Assembly (NCBI GenBank): GCA_024399225.1
Contig: JAKSHV010000033.1
Span: 1 to 9,022 of the forward strand
DNA length: 9,022 bases
Reading direction: 5' to 3'
Source of the DNA: an archaeon
Lineage (GTDB): Archaea; Thermoplasmatota; Thermoplasmata; Methanomassiliicoccales; Methanomethylophilaceae
The notes below the pieces were generated by a model. The model searched no databases and was not told the origin of the DNA. It saw nothing but the letters and a program-made list of their open reading frames with translations. Of this stretch, positions 1 to 7,574 are shown piece by piece (position 1 is the first letter of the stretch; the number at the start of each line of letters is the position of its first letter). The translations under genes were made by a program, and so were the position numbers.

Positions 1-8
1 GACTCGCT

Positions 9-1349
9 ATGAAAATCATCATCGTCGGTGCCGGTAACGTCGGTCTCGCTTCGGCAAAGGCTGCACTCATCGGAAACGATGTCCATATGATTGAAAAGGA
101 CGTATCAGTCGCCGAGACAGCGAAGAGCATCATTCCCGTCTCCATTCTCAAGGGAGATGCAAGCAACCCCAACGTCCTGCGTAGCGCCATCGAAAGGATC
201 CATCCCGATGTCGTGCTTTCCGCCGTCAAGGACGATGCGATCAACATCTTCGTCTGCATGAACTCCAAGCGTATGAACCCCAAGATCCACACCATCGCCT
301 GTATCAGGAACCCCGAGTTCCTCGAGGCGACCGGATACGAGGGTGTGGACGTCCTTATCTCCCCCGACAAGATCTCCGTCGAGAAGATGATCAGCGTCTC
401 GCGCCTGGAGAACGCCGTCAACCATGAGACCCTCGACATGCCGGGTTACGGACTCACCACGTTCAGGATCGAGAAGGGTCACGACATCGTCGGACGCACC
501 ATCATGAACATCGACCTCCCCAAAGACTGCGCCATTGTGTCCATCATCAGGGGAGATCTCACCATCACAGACATCGCAACCACCGAGATCCATGTCGACG
601 ACAGGATCGTCGTCTTCGGATCCTGGTCTGCTGCAGAGAAATTCAACCGCCTCATCGGAATCAAGAAGGAGGCAAGGGAGTTCGTCATCCTCGGAGCAGG
701 AAGCGTCGGACTGTCCATCGCGAAGGTCATCTCCGACATGAGCAACAAGAACTTCGTGAAGATCCTCGACGATGACATGGAAAGATGCCGTGAGGCAGCA
801 AAACAGCTCAGGAACGCCATCGTCGTAAAAGGAAACATCGTCGACCCCCAGTTCCTCCGTTCCGAGAGCATCGAAAGGGCGGACGCACTCATCTCCGTCA
901 CCGACATCGACGAAAGGAACCTGCTTGCCTGCATGACCGCACTCAGGCTCGGAATCAACAAGATCGTTTCCCGCTACTCCATCGAGGAGTATGAGGGAGT
1001 CTTCAAATACGCAGGCATCGAGTCCGTCGTCGGATACCACAAACTTATCATCAACGAGGTCACCAAGAACCTCAGGACCACCGAGAACGTCTCCATCCAC
1101 GTCATGGAACAGGGAGACTACTTCCTCAACTTCAAACTGGACCGCAGTTCACCGCTTGTCAACGAATATTATGGTGATGTTGTCGAACCCGAGGGAGTCA
1201 ACATATGCGCCATCATCCGCGAGGGCAAGACCCTCTATCCCGACCTGATGACCAGGTTCGAAGAGGGTGACCACGTCCTCCTCCTTGCACACGAACCTGA
1301 CAATGTCCAACTCACCAAATTCCTCGGAAAGAAATCACCGGAGCTGTGA
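9..1349 (+). CDS. trkA: Trk potassium uptake regulatory subunit TrkA (two RCK units)
   Basis: This is a cytoplasmic NAD(H)-binding subunit that gates the TrkH potassium channel at the membrane. The 446-residue length fits the tandem arrangement of two RCK modules seen in full-length TrkA. Each half begins with a Rossmann glycine motif: GAGNVG at residues 7-12 and GAGSVG at 229-234. An acidic residue ends the second strand of the first unit (HMIEKD, about 27-31). TrkA_C-like regions follow each Rossmann unit, at roughly 140-215 and 370-440. Translation starts at an ATG 8 bases into the window, so its ribosome site and promoter cannot be judged. The gene ends in TGA, 2 bases before the trkH ATG, so the two form an operon. 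Recognition is by motif and by the TrkH neighbour; the family call is firm, the exact ligand is inferred. Confidence 0.93.
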   Translation: MKIIIVGAGNVGLASAKAALIGNDVHMIEKDVSVAETAKSIIPVSILKGDASNPNVLRSAIERIHPDVVLSAVKDDAINIFVCMNSKRMNPKIHTIACIRNPEFLEATGYEGVDVLISPDKISVEKMISVSRLENAVNHETLDMPGYGLTTFRIEKGHDIVGRTIMNIDLPKDCAIVSIIRGDLTITDIATTEIHVDDRIVVFGSWSAAEKFNRLIGIKKEAREFVILGAGSVGLSIAKVISDMSNKNFVKILDDDMERCREAAKQLRNAIVVKGNIVDPQFLRSESIERADALISVTDIDERNLLACMTALRLGINKIVSRYSIEEYEGVFKYAGIESVVGYHKLIINEVTKNLRTTENVSIHVMEQGDYFLNFKLDRSSPLVNEYYGDVVEPEGVNICAIIREGKTLYPDLMTRFEEGDHVLLLAHEPDNVQLTKFLGKKSPEL

Positions 1350-1351
1350 GC

Positions 1352-2893
1352 ATGAACGCCCACATCGTGAGACGTATCAAACATCTGCAGAGGTGGGACA
1401 GCGGAACCATCAAGGTCCTCGGTTACATCGAACTGCTTCTTGCGCTGATCCTCACGATCACATCCATCTACGCACTCATCGCAAAAGAGGATGCGTTCCT
1501 TTACATCCCCATCATCCCCTTCGTCCTGGGTCTGGGTCTGTTCCAGGTCCTGTTCTTCTCGGCCAAGACCTCCCTCACCCCCGCTTTGGGAATCCTCCTG
1601 ATTGCGGAAATGTGGGTGCTGTCTTTCACCGTCAGTGCCATCCCCTTCCTGCTGTACGGATATTCCGTGCTCGACTCCGCCTTTGAGGCGATCAGCTGTT
1701 ACACCACCACCGGAGCCACCGTTATCGCCGACTTCGACGTCCTTCCGAGAAGTCTTCTCTTCTGGAGGGCGATCATGGTATGGGCAGGGGGTATCACCGT
1801 CTTGATCAGTTTCTCGTTCATCCTGCCCATGATCGGAATGGCAGGAGCCGGTCTGAACTCCAATGAGTTCGCAGGTTCCGACAGCGACAACTATTCGATG
1901 AAGATCTCCTCCGCATCGCTGAGTTTCCTCAAGGTCTACGTCCTTCTCACCGTGGCAGAGGCCATAATCCTTCTGCTCTGCGGTCTCACCGGATTCGAAT
2001 CCGTGTGTATCGCGCTCGCCAACGTCCCCACCGGAGGGGTCCTTCCCAGCAACGACGGAATGATTAGTTACAGCTTCCCCGTCCAGGCGGTCACCCTGGT
2101 CTTCATGCTGCTCGGTTCCCTGAACTTCTACCTGCTGTTCCGCCTCATCTTCAAGAAGGACGGAGCGGTGTTCAAGAGCAAGGAGACCAGGTTCATGCTG
2201 AAATGGTTCCTGTTCTGTGCAGTGCTGATGTTCATCAGCTTCGCACTCAACTACGACGTGACCGGTTCCACCGACACCATCCTTGAGACTGCCTGGCACT
2301 CGCTCTATATGTCCATCTCATTCGGTACCAGCACCGGATTCACTGTCATCGACCTTGCATCCCTGCCCTACTTCGTGTTCTTCATCCTCTACCTGCTCGA
2401 GTTCATGGGAGGATGTTCCGGTTCTACCACCGGAGGTGCGAAGATCTACCGTCTCATGACCGTTAAATCCTATGTCATCAACAACATCAGCAGGGTCCTT
2501 CACCCCAACGCGGTCGTCAGCATCAGATCTGACGGAAAGAACATGAGCGACGAGGCGGTCAACTCCGCGATTTCCACTATCCTACTTTTCATCATCGCAC
2601 TCTTCGTGGGACTCGGGATCGTCATGTCCCTCGAACCCGACATCGCAGATGTCCAGACCTACTTCGGTATCGTCCTCTCCGCACTCACCAACGTCGGAAC
2701 CGGACCCTTCGTCAACTACGGAATCTTCACAGTGGGAACCAAGATCTTCCTCTGCTTCATGATGTGGCTCGGTCGTATGGAGCTCATCCTCATCCTTATC
2801 CTCTTCACCAGGGCGCTCTGGACCGATGTCCGCCTCAGTATGGGAAAGATGAACACGACCCAGGGTGCAAGACACCACCACAGACACAGATGA
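1352..2893 (+). CDS. trkH: Trk potassium uptake channel subunit TrkH
   Basis: This is an integral membrane K+ translocating subunit of the TrkH/KtrB superfamily that works with the upstream TrkA. The 513-residue protein shows the expected fourfold pore repeat with a filter-like loop in each: CYTTTGAT (about 116-123), NVPTGGV (225-231), FGTSTGF (324-330) and NVGTGPF (447-453). Hydrophobic helices lie between them, and a glycine-rich GGCSGSTTGGAK segment (353-364) precedes the last pair. I chose the ATG at 1352 because GGAG at 1340-1343 sits 8 nt upstream. A GTG at 1346 would overlap the trkA stop by 4 nt but leaves only 2 nt from that site. The C terminus ends in an unusual His/Arg run (RHHHRHR). 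The gene ends in TGA and converges on the next gene. Confidence 0.93.
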   Translation: MNAHIVRRIKHLQRWDSGTIKVLGYIELLLALILTITSIYALIAKEDAFLYIPIIPFVLGLGLFQVLFFSAKTSLTPALGILLIAEMWVLSFTVSAIPFLLYGYSVLDSAFEAISCYTTTGATVIADFDVLPRSLLFWRAIMVWAGGITVLISFSFILPMIGMAGAGLNSNEFAGSDSDNYSMKISSASLSFLKVYVLLTVAEAIILLLCGLTGFESVCIALANVPTGGVLPSNDGMISYSFPVQAVTLVFMLLGSLNFYLLFRLIFKKDGAVFKSKETRFMLKWFLFCAVLMFISFALNYDVTGSTDTILETAWHSLYMSISFGTSTGFTVIDLASLPYFVFFILYLLEFMGGCSGSTTGGAKIYRLMTVKSYVINNISRVLHPNAVVSIRSDGKNMSDEAVNSAISTILLFIIALFVGLGIVMSLEPDIADVQTYFGIVLSALTNVGTGPFVNYGIFTVGTKIFLCFMMWLGRMELILILILFTRALWTDVRLSMGKMNTTQGARHHHRHR

Positions 2894-2918
2894 GCTACTT
2901 TTAAAAACAGAAATGATC

Positions 2919-2932
2919 GGGGCCGAAGCCCC
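2919..2932. terminator. Hairpin with flanking T-runs between convergent genes
   Basis: A perfect 5-bp GGGGC/GCCCC stem encloses a 4-nt loop. Read on the minus strand the loop is TTCG closed by C-G, the very stable UUCG tetraloop type. On the minus strand a T5 run follows at 2907-2903; on the plus strand a T4 run follows at 2942-2945. The hairpin sits 25 bp after the trkH stop and 15 bp after the stop of the convergent gene, so it could end transcripts from both sides. In archaea U-rich tracts are the main termination signal and hairpins are optional, so the role is inferred. Confidence 0.55.
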
Positions 2933-2947
2933 CGGGAAAGGTTTTGT

Positions 2948-3781
2948 TCAGTCGTCCTTACAGAGTGCCAGGATCCTGAAGACTGCGGGGCTACCGGGTT
3001 CGATCTCGTTGATGGAACCGGCGGCGATCTTGGCCTCCCAGAATGCACCTTTGTCTGCGAAGGAGAGTCCGATGGTCTCGAGTGCACCGAGGTGTTTGTT
3101 CTCGATCTTGAGTGCCTTGGTGGACATTGCTCCTGCAAGGGTGGAGTTACCGGTGACCCAGCTGTAGTAGGCCATGAGTGCGTAACCATCTGCGGTCTTC
3201 TCCTTCATCTGCTCCTTGGCGTACTTGTGGGCATCCTTGTCCTTTCCGGCAAGGACGAGTGCGGAGATGTAGCACCTCCTTGCACGGTAAGTCTCGCTGT
3301 CCTTGAGGATCTCCTTTGCGAGGTTGATTGCCTTCTCGTGCTTTCCCATGGATCCGTAGACCTGTACCCTGAGAACGAGGTCGGGCTCTTCGAGGTTCTG
3401 CATAGCTCCGAGTGCTGCGAGTGCATCCTCGAACCTGTCGGTTCCGTGGAAGACCGCTGCGCGTGCCCTGTGGACCCTGTCGGAAGGTTCCATATCAGCG
3501 AGGATGACTCCTGCATCCTTTAGGCGACCGAGGGAGATGAGACCGGATGCGACCTCGTACCTCTCGTTCTCGCGCTCGGGGAGGTGAGTCATGATGTCGC
3601 CCACGAGAGCGGGGAAGTTGGTGTTGTCACCGATGGTGAGAAGCATGGACGCACAGGTGAGCATGAGCATGGGATCCTGCTGGTTTTTGGAGGCGAGGTC
3701 CATGATCTGAGGTCCTGCGATATCGTTCTTACCGTCCTTGATGTTTTTCCTGATTGCTTCAAGGGCTTCTTCGTTTGTCAT
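2948..3781 (-). CDS. Helical-repeat (TPR-like) protein, function unknown
   Basis: The 277-residue protein is predicted all-helical, soluble, and without a signal peptide or membrane segment. I do not recognise a specific family. Degenerate helix-turn-helix units of about 32-35 residues resemble tetratricopeptide repeats. They recur around residues 103-126, 137-158, 166-190, 196-226 and 230-262, with small residues at the packing positions (for example GSMGKHEKAINLAKEIL and IGLSFADKGAFWEAK). Such proteins usually scaffold protein-protein contacts; the partner is unknown. I chose the ATG at 3781. An in-frame GTG at 3823 would add 14 residues and overlap the end of the preceding gene, but it would place a TATA-like box inside the coding region. 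No Shine-Dalgarno site precedes 3781, which fits a leaderless mRNA. The stop is TGA. Role in the pyl pathway is not indicated. Confidence 0.72.
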   Translation of the reverse strand: MTNEEALEAIRKNIKDGKNDIAGPQIMDLASKNQQDPMLMLTCASMLLTIGDNTNFPALVGDIMTHLPERENERYEVASGLISLGRLKDAGVILADMEPSDRVHRARAAVFHGTDRFEDALAALGAMQNLEEPDLVLRVQVYGSMGKHEKAINLAKEILKDSETYRARRCYISALVLAGKDKDAHKYAKEQMKEKTADGYALMAYYSWVTGNSTLAGAMSTKALKIENKHLGALETIGLSFADKGAFWEAKIAAGSINEIEPGSPAVFRILALCKDD

Positions 3782-3804
3782 TGGGACAGGATACTTCGAA
3801 CTCC

Positions 3805-3814
3805 GATTAATAAT
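3805..3814 (-). promoter_or_regulatory. TATA-like box for the TPR-like gene
   Basis: On the minus strand the AT-rich stretch ATTATTAATC is centred about 27-29 nt upstream of the ATG at 3781, the usual archaeal TATA-to-start-site distance. The ATG itself has no Shine-Dalgarno site. Together these suggest a start site at or next to the ATG and a leaderless transcript. The box lies at the very end of the amidotransferase-fold gene (stop TAA, 3816-3818), so the TPR-like gene may be uncoupled from the pyl operon. This is based on position and composition only. Confidence 0.4.
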
Positions 3815-3815
3815 G

Positions 3816-4532
3816 TTAGGCACGTGTACGCGCGTTTTTCACGAACTCCGACAGAATCGCCCTGCTGTTGGAATCGGCCCTGAAGGAGAACTCGGGGTGC
3901 CACTGGACTGCCCATCCGAAATCCACACTGGGAAGATACACCGCTTCGATCAGTCCGTCCTCCGATGTTGCCATCGTGCGTAGTCTGGGGGACAAATCTT
4001 TGATGGCCTGGTGATGGTAGCTGTTAACACCGATGATCTTCTCGTTGATAATCGCGCTGAGCGGAGAATCTGGCACTATCTCTACTTTGTGAACTGCACG
4101 GTCATATGGAGGGGACATGTGGTGTTCGGTCTCACTCGGTTTCTCCGTCGGAAGGTCTTGGTAAAGTGTACCTCCGAGATATGCATTGATGAACTGTATC
4201 CCCCTGCAGATCCCCAGGAACGGGATGTTCCTGCGAATGGCTGCCTCCAGGAGATGCGACTCCATATTGTCGCGTTCGGTGCAGCATTCTCCGCATTCCT
4301 TTCTCCGGAATGAATTGTACACATTGGGATCTACATCCTGCCCGCCGGTGAACAGGATTCCGTCGCACATATCGCACAGCTGTCCGATCTCTCCGGGATC
4401 TGTGGTCAGAGGAAAGATTATTGGGAGTGCACCGACCTCACGGAGTCCTTCAACATAGCCGGGAAGCATCCAGTAGCTCTCCCTTTGGATATCCACAAGG
4501 GGAACGATACCGATTACTGGTTTTCCTTTCAT
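3816..4532 (-). CDS. Class I glutamine amidotransferase-fold hydrolase (PuuD-like, peptidase C26)
   Basis: A 238-residue stand-alone member of the gamma-glutamyl hydrolase group, whose best-known member (PuuD) cleaves gamma-glutamyl-GABA. The catalytic triad is visible: nucleophile Cys109 in LGICRGIQ, and His212 and Glu214 in QWHPEFS. The oxyanion/strand motif FTGGQDVDP (about 61-69) and GGTLYQDL (120-127) are also typical. There is no synthetase domain, so it is probably a hydrolase, not part of a biosynthetic amidotransferase. The ATG at 4532 overlaps the pylD stop as ATGA and gives the family-typical N terminus MKGKPVIGI. An in-frame ATG at 4541 would add three residues. No strong Shine-Dalgarno site is seen for either, so coupling to pylD translation is likely. 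Cys pairs CDMC and CGEC are present; whether they bind metal is unknown. The substrate is not shown by sequence. The stop is TAA, the only non-TGA stop here. Confidence 0.88.
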   Translation of the reverse strand: MKGKPVIGIVPLVDIQRESYWMLPGYVEGLREVGALPIIFPLTTDPGEIGQLCDMCDGILFTGGQDVDPNVYNSFRRKECGECCTERDNMESHLLEAAIRRNIPFLGICRGIQFINAYLGGTLYQDLPTEKPSETEHHMSPPYDRAVHKVEIVPDSPLSAIINEKIIGVNSYHHQAIKDLSPRLRTMATSEDGLIEAVYLPSVDFGWAVQWHPEFSFRADSNSRAILSEFVKNARTRA

Positions 4533-5353
4533 TTCCTGCATCCCAAATACGAGAAATAGGCACTTTCCATTGCCATAGCCGCTACTCCGATGACAAGGGG
4601 ATCGTGTATGATCACCTCTGCCTTTTCATATGCTTCGTCATCGAAGGTATGGGGAACGCCCGGCGAGGAAATATGGGCACCTTCCATGATGTTGCAGGTG
4701 TCGATATGGCCCGGCGATGCGTTGAGGACATACTTGTGGGATCTGATTGCTTCCCCCACATCCTCGATTGCCTTCACCCTCGGGTTGTCCCTCTGTACCT
4801 GGAGACTCTTCTCATGGTCGATGTCTGTAATAGAAACGTTCGCACCCTTTGCGATGAGCAGTTTCGCCATCCTGCTTCCGACCCTGCCGGCTCCGACAAC
4901 GAGGACGTCCTTCCTCACAAGAAGGTCTGTGGATGCTGCAAGTGCCGCGATATATGCCTTGGCGGTGCTCATGGAGTTGTTAGCACATTTCCTAGCCTTG
5001 AGATTGTAGGCTACGAACTCCTCATCGTCTGCCATGAAGATGATGTCGGCCATCCTCTCGGTAGCCTCCCTGAATCCGGAGATGTCGGCACTATCGGTCA
5101 CAAACGCTTCGAAGCCTATCCATTTGCAGATGTCCCTGACCGATTCGGAGAACCTGGAGATCACTCCTTCCCCTGTGGTCACGGGAACGACGGCTACAGT
5201 GTACTCCTTCACATCAATGGCATATTCCCACATACCCACGGCTTCGCAGGCGAGTTTCTTGATCGTCCTTCCGGTCTTCTCGAGAAGGAACTTCTCAAGC
5301 TCTCCGAGGTTATCGGAGATATCCTTCACATCATTGTTTGTTAGTCTTGTCAT
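4529..5353 (-). CDS. pylD: Pyrrolysine biosynthesis dehydrogenase PylD
   Basis: PylD catalyses the last step of pyrrolysine synthesis. It oxidises 3-methyl-D-ornithyl-N6-lysine with NAD+ so that the product cyclises to the pyrroline ring. The 274-residue length is close to known PylD proteins. The N-terminal helical substrate domain runs to about residue 145, and the Rossmann domain carries GAGRVGSRMAKL (154-165) followed by the acidic ITDIDHEKS segment (175-183). A conserved-looking NLKARKCANNSM stretch (117-128) lies in the substrate domain. I chose the ATG at 5353, which overlaps the pylC stop by one base (TGATG) and has GGAG at 5362-5365, 8 nt upstream. A GTG directly before it (5356) is a less likely alternative. 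The end overlaps the next gene by 4 nt. Identification rests on both sequence and operon context. Confidence 0.95.
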   Translation of the reverse strand: MTRLTNNDVKDISDNLGELEKFLLEKTGRTIKKLACEAVGMWEYAIDVKEYTVAVVPVTTGEGVISRFSESVRDICKWIGFEAFVTDSADISGFREATERMADIIFMADDEEFVAYNLKARKCANNSMSTAKAYIAALAASTDLLVRKDVLVVGAGRVGSRMAKLLIAKGANVSITDIDHEKSLQVQRDNPRVKAIEDVGEAIRSHKYVLNASPGHIDTCNIMEGAHISSPGVPHTFDDEAYEKAEVIIHDPLVIGVAAMAMESAYFSYLGCRK

Positions 5354-6513
5354 CACATCATCTCCGGTGTTCTGTCGATGTATTCCTCTAATTCACAGTT
5401 GTCCATCACATTCCTGATGAACTGTTTCTTCTTCCAAAGGGCATCCTGATAGGTCGCCCCGGTGCAGATCACGGTGGCCCTCCACTCGTATCTGCCTGTT
5501 CTGAAATCCGTTATAACCTCGTCCGCACCCCAGAAATCCTCCAGATAGCAGGGCTCCTGCACATATGCGAACTCTTTCTCCCCACAGGTATAAATGGCAT
5601 CTCCGCGGATGATGTAATGTTCGTAGATTGCACACCCGGAATGATGTTCCGACCTGGGTTCGGTTCCGAGTCTGGCACATACCAATTCCTCAAGGAGATT
5701 GATGCCTGTGGCAGCGCATATGCAGGCGGGAGTCTGACTGGGAATCCTTGCATCGATCTCCAGCACCCGGAGGCCCTTCTTCGTGTATATCGCCTCCACG
5801 TCCATGATGCCGTTGAGGCCTATGTTCTCTCCGAGTTCCTTTCCGATCTTCACGAACTGTGCCTCATCCTTCGGAGGCAGTACGTGGTCCTCACAGACCA
5901 CCTGCTTGCAGTCGTAATTAGAATCGAGTACGACCTCTGTGGTGACGAATGACCTGCAGACCTCACCGTTCCCTATGACCTCGATAGAAACACTCTTGCC
6001 GGACACGAACTCCTGCTGGATCGGAATGTCATTCAGTTTCTCCACGATACGAAGTGCCTTCTGTCTTTCCTCCTCGTTGCGGACCGCGCTTACTCCCACG
6101 CTCCCGCTCTGGGAAGAAGGTTTGACTATGATCGGGAATCCGCATTCCGGCCAGGGGAGCGGAACGGGGGTTCCGATCCTCTCCATAAGCCTGTTGGAGA
6201 GTTCCTTCGAACTCGATATCCTGTAGGCATCGATGTCGAAAAGCAGCGGAACACCGCATTCCGGTACAATCCTGCTGAGGAATTCGAGAACCTCGAGTTC
6301 CTCGAGAGCAGGGATGACTGCATCACACTTCGAAAATAGCTCTCTGGCACGTTCCGGTTCATTGAGTATATCGCATACCTCTCTACGGTCTGCGAGAGAC
6401 AGGGCGGGAGCTTTGCTATCCTTGTCGATCACCAGAGAGGTGTACCCCGCATGCCTGCAGAGATACACAACCTCCATGCCCTGGAGACGTCCGCCCACTA
6501 TCCCTATGATCAT
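5353..6513 (-). CDS. pylC: 3-methylornithine--L-lysine ligase PylC
   Basis: PylC is an ATP-grasp ligase that joins 3-methyl-D-ornithine, made by PylB, to the epsilon-amine of a second lysine. The N-terminal pre-ATP-grasp domain starts with MIIGIVGGRLQGMEVVYL. The ATP-binding segment is IIVKPSSQSGSVGVS (128-142). The metal/ATP-binding strands follow as GIMDVEAI (235-242) and LEIDARIPSQTP (251-262), the latter being highly characteristic of PylC. At 386 residues it is a little longer than the Methanosarcina enzyme as I recall it; the extra length includes an acidic C-terminal tail. The start ATG overlaps the pylB stop as ATGA, and GGAGG at 6521-6525 lies 7 nt upstream, inside the end of pylB. 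The stop is TGA. It is one of a tightly coupled set with pylB and pylD. Confidence 0.96.
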   Translation of the reverse strand: MIIGIVGGRLQGMEVVYLCRHAGYTSLVIDKDSKAPALSLADRREVCDILNEPERARELFSKCDAVIPALEELEVLEFLSRIVPECGVPLLFDIDAYRISSSKELSNRLMERIGTPVPLPWPECGFPIIVKPSSQSGSVGVSAVRNEEERQKALRIVEKLNDIPIQQEFVSGKSVSIEVIGNGEVCRSFVTTEVVLDSNYDCKQVVCEDHVLPPKDEAQFVKIGKELGENIGLNGIMDVEAIYTKKGLRVLEIDARIPSQTPACICAATGINLLEELVCARLGTEPRSEHHSGCAIYEHYIIRGDAIYTCGEKEFAYVQEPCYLEDFWGADEVITDFRTGRYEWRATVICTGATYQDALWKKKQFIRNVMDNCELEEYIDRTPEMM

Positions 6514-7565
6514 TCGGATGCCTCCGGACGATGATGTTCCATGAATTCTCTGAATTCATTGTTTGAAGCTGCAGCCATTCCCATATCCGAGATCATCCTG
6601 CGCACATAATCGACGGAACGATGACCGTCGTCTATGTCAAGATCGGGCTGAGCTACACCCGCAAGTTCCTCGTTAGGAGGCACTATTGAAGTGATCACGT
6701 TCGCACCGGCGGCTATGCGTGCCCTGAGTCCGGAGACCCCCTCTACATCGAGACTTGCCGGGATCAGCAAATCAGGATAGGATAGACGCATAACCGCTAT
6801 CGCCCTGAGTTCATCCTCCGGACCATGGGGAACCACGGCCTGCATAGGCGTACCGCACTGGGGAACGAAGGTCATCGCACGAATCTGCTGACATCCGCTC
6901 CCACCCATCAGATGGATCTGTTCCGCACGGTCGGCAACCGTTTCTCCGGCACCCACCAGCATTCCGTCCTCGGTGAGCATGCCGGCCTCCTTTGCCCATA
7001 TCCTCTGGTCGATGCGGTTCTGATAATCCTGACCGACGCGCAGCTTTCCGAAAAGGTCACGGCTATAGGTCTCCTGATAGCAGGCGAACCAATCGGCACC
7101 TGCAGAACGCAGTTCCTTCATGACAGGGCGCGGAACCGCCCCGGGGGAGACCATTATCCCGATATCGATCGAGTCCCTTACGGATCTCACGGTTTCGATC
7201 AATTCCTTGCATCCGTCGGAGTACAGTTGGGGATCCTCGCCCATTGTAAGGTCCACCATGTTGACTCCCGAATCCCTGAGACGGCACGATAGGTCGACAA
7301 CCTCTTCACGACTCTTCCTGTATCTCGGGATGTTATTGGTCCTGTGATAATAACAGAACGAGCATTCGTTCCTGCAGAACGTGGAGAAATACACGAACCC
7401 GTAGATGAACAGACGGTTACCGAACCTGTCCTCCCTCGCCTTCGATGCGGCAGAGAACAGTTCCTCTTCGAATCCGGGATCTTTGCAGGACAGGAGTGTC
7501 TCCGTTTCCTTTACAGAGGGAGTATGTCCGCCCCTACACTGTTCCAGTATGGTAAAAGCATCCAT
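6510..7565 (-). CDS. pylB: Methylornithine synthase PylB (radical SAM)
   Basis: PylB is the radical SAM mutase that converts L-lysine to (3R)-3-methyl-D-ornithine, the first step of pyrrolysine synthesis. The 351-residue protein has the iron-sulfur motif CRNECSFC, with Cys64, Cys68 and Cys71 followed by an aromatic pair (YY). This is the C-x3-C-x2-C pattern that binds a 4Fe-4S cluster. The region TMGEDPQLY (107-115) corresponds to the SAM-contacting segment of the barrel, and MTFVPQCGTPM further on is typical of the PylB/BioB/HydE group. The start ATG lies 9 bp after the pylS stop; GAGG at 7573-7576, 7 nt upstream, includes the pylS stop codon. The end overlaps pylC by 4 nt. HydE-like enzymes share the fold, but the neighbours settle the assignment. 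Confidence 0.96.
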   Translation of the reverse strand: MDAFTILEQCRGGHTPSVKETETLLSCKDPGFEEELFSAASKAREDRFGNRLFIYGFVYFSTFCRNECSFCYYHRTNNIPRYRKSREEVVDLSCRLRDSGVNMVDLTMGEDPQLYSDGCKELIETVRSVRDSIDIGIMVSPGAVPRPVMKELRSAGADWFACYQETYSRDLFGKLRVGQDYQNRIDQRIWAKEAGMLTEDGMLVGAGETVADRAEQIHLMGGSGCQQIRAMTFVPQCGTPMQAVVPHGPEDELRAIAVMRLSYPDLLIPASLDVEGVSGLRARIAAGANVITSIVPPNEELAGVAQPDLDIDDGHRSVDYVRRMISDMGMAAASNNEFREFMEHHRPEASE

Positions 7566-7574
7566 TCTGTGACC

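Noticed and set aside
105..2299. Long minus-strand open frames opposite trkA and trkH (331 and 354 codons)
   Set aside because: They are rich in Asp, Glu, Gly and His and have no recognisable motifs. They mirror GC-rich codons of the clear trkA and trkH genes.
4421..5344. Plus-strand open frame of 307 codons opposite pylD
   Set aside because: pylD is unambiguous on the other strand with a Rossmann motif and operon context. The antisense frame shows no family signal.
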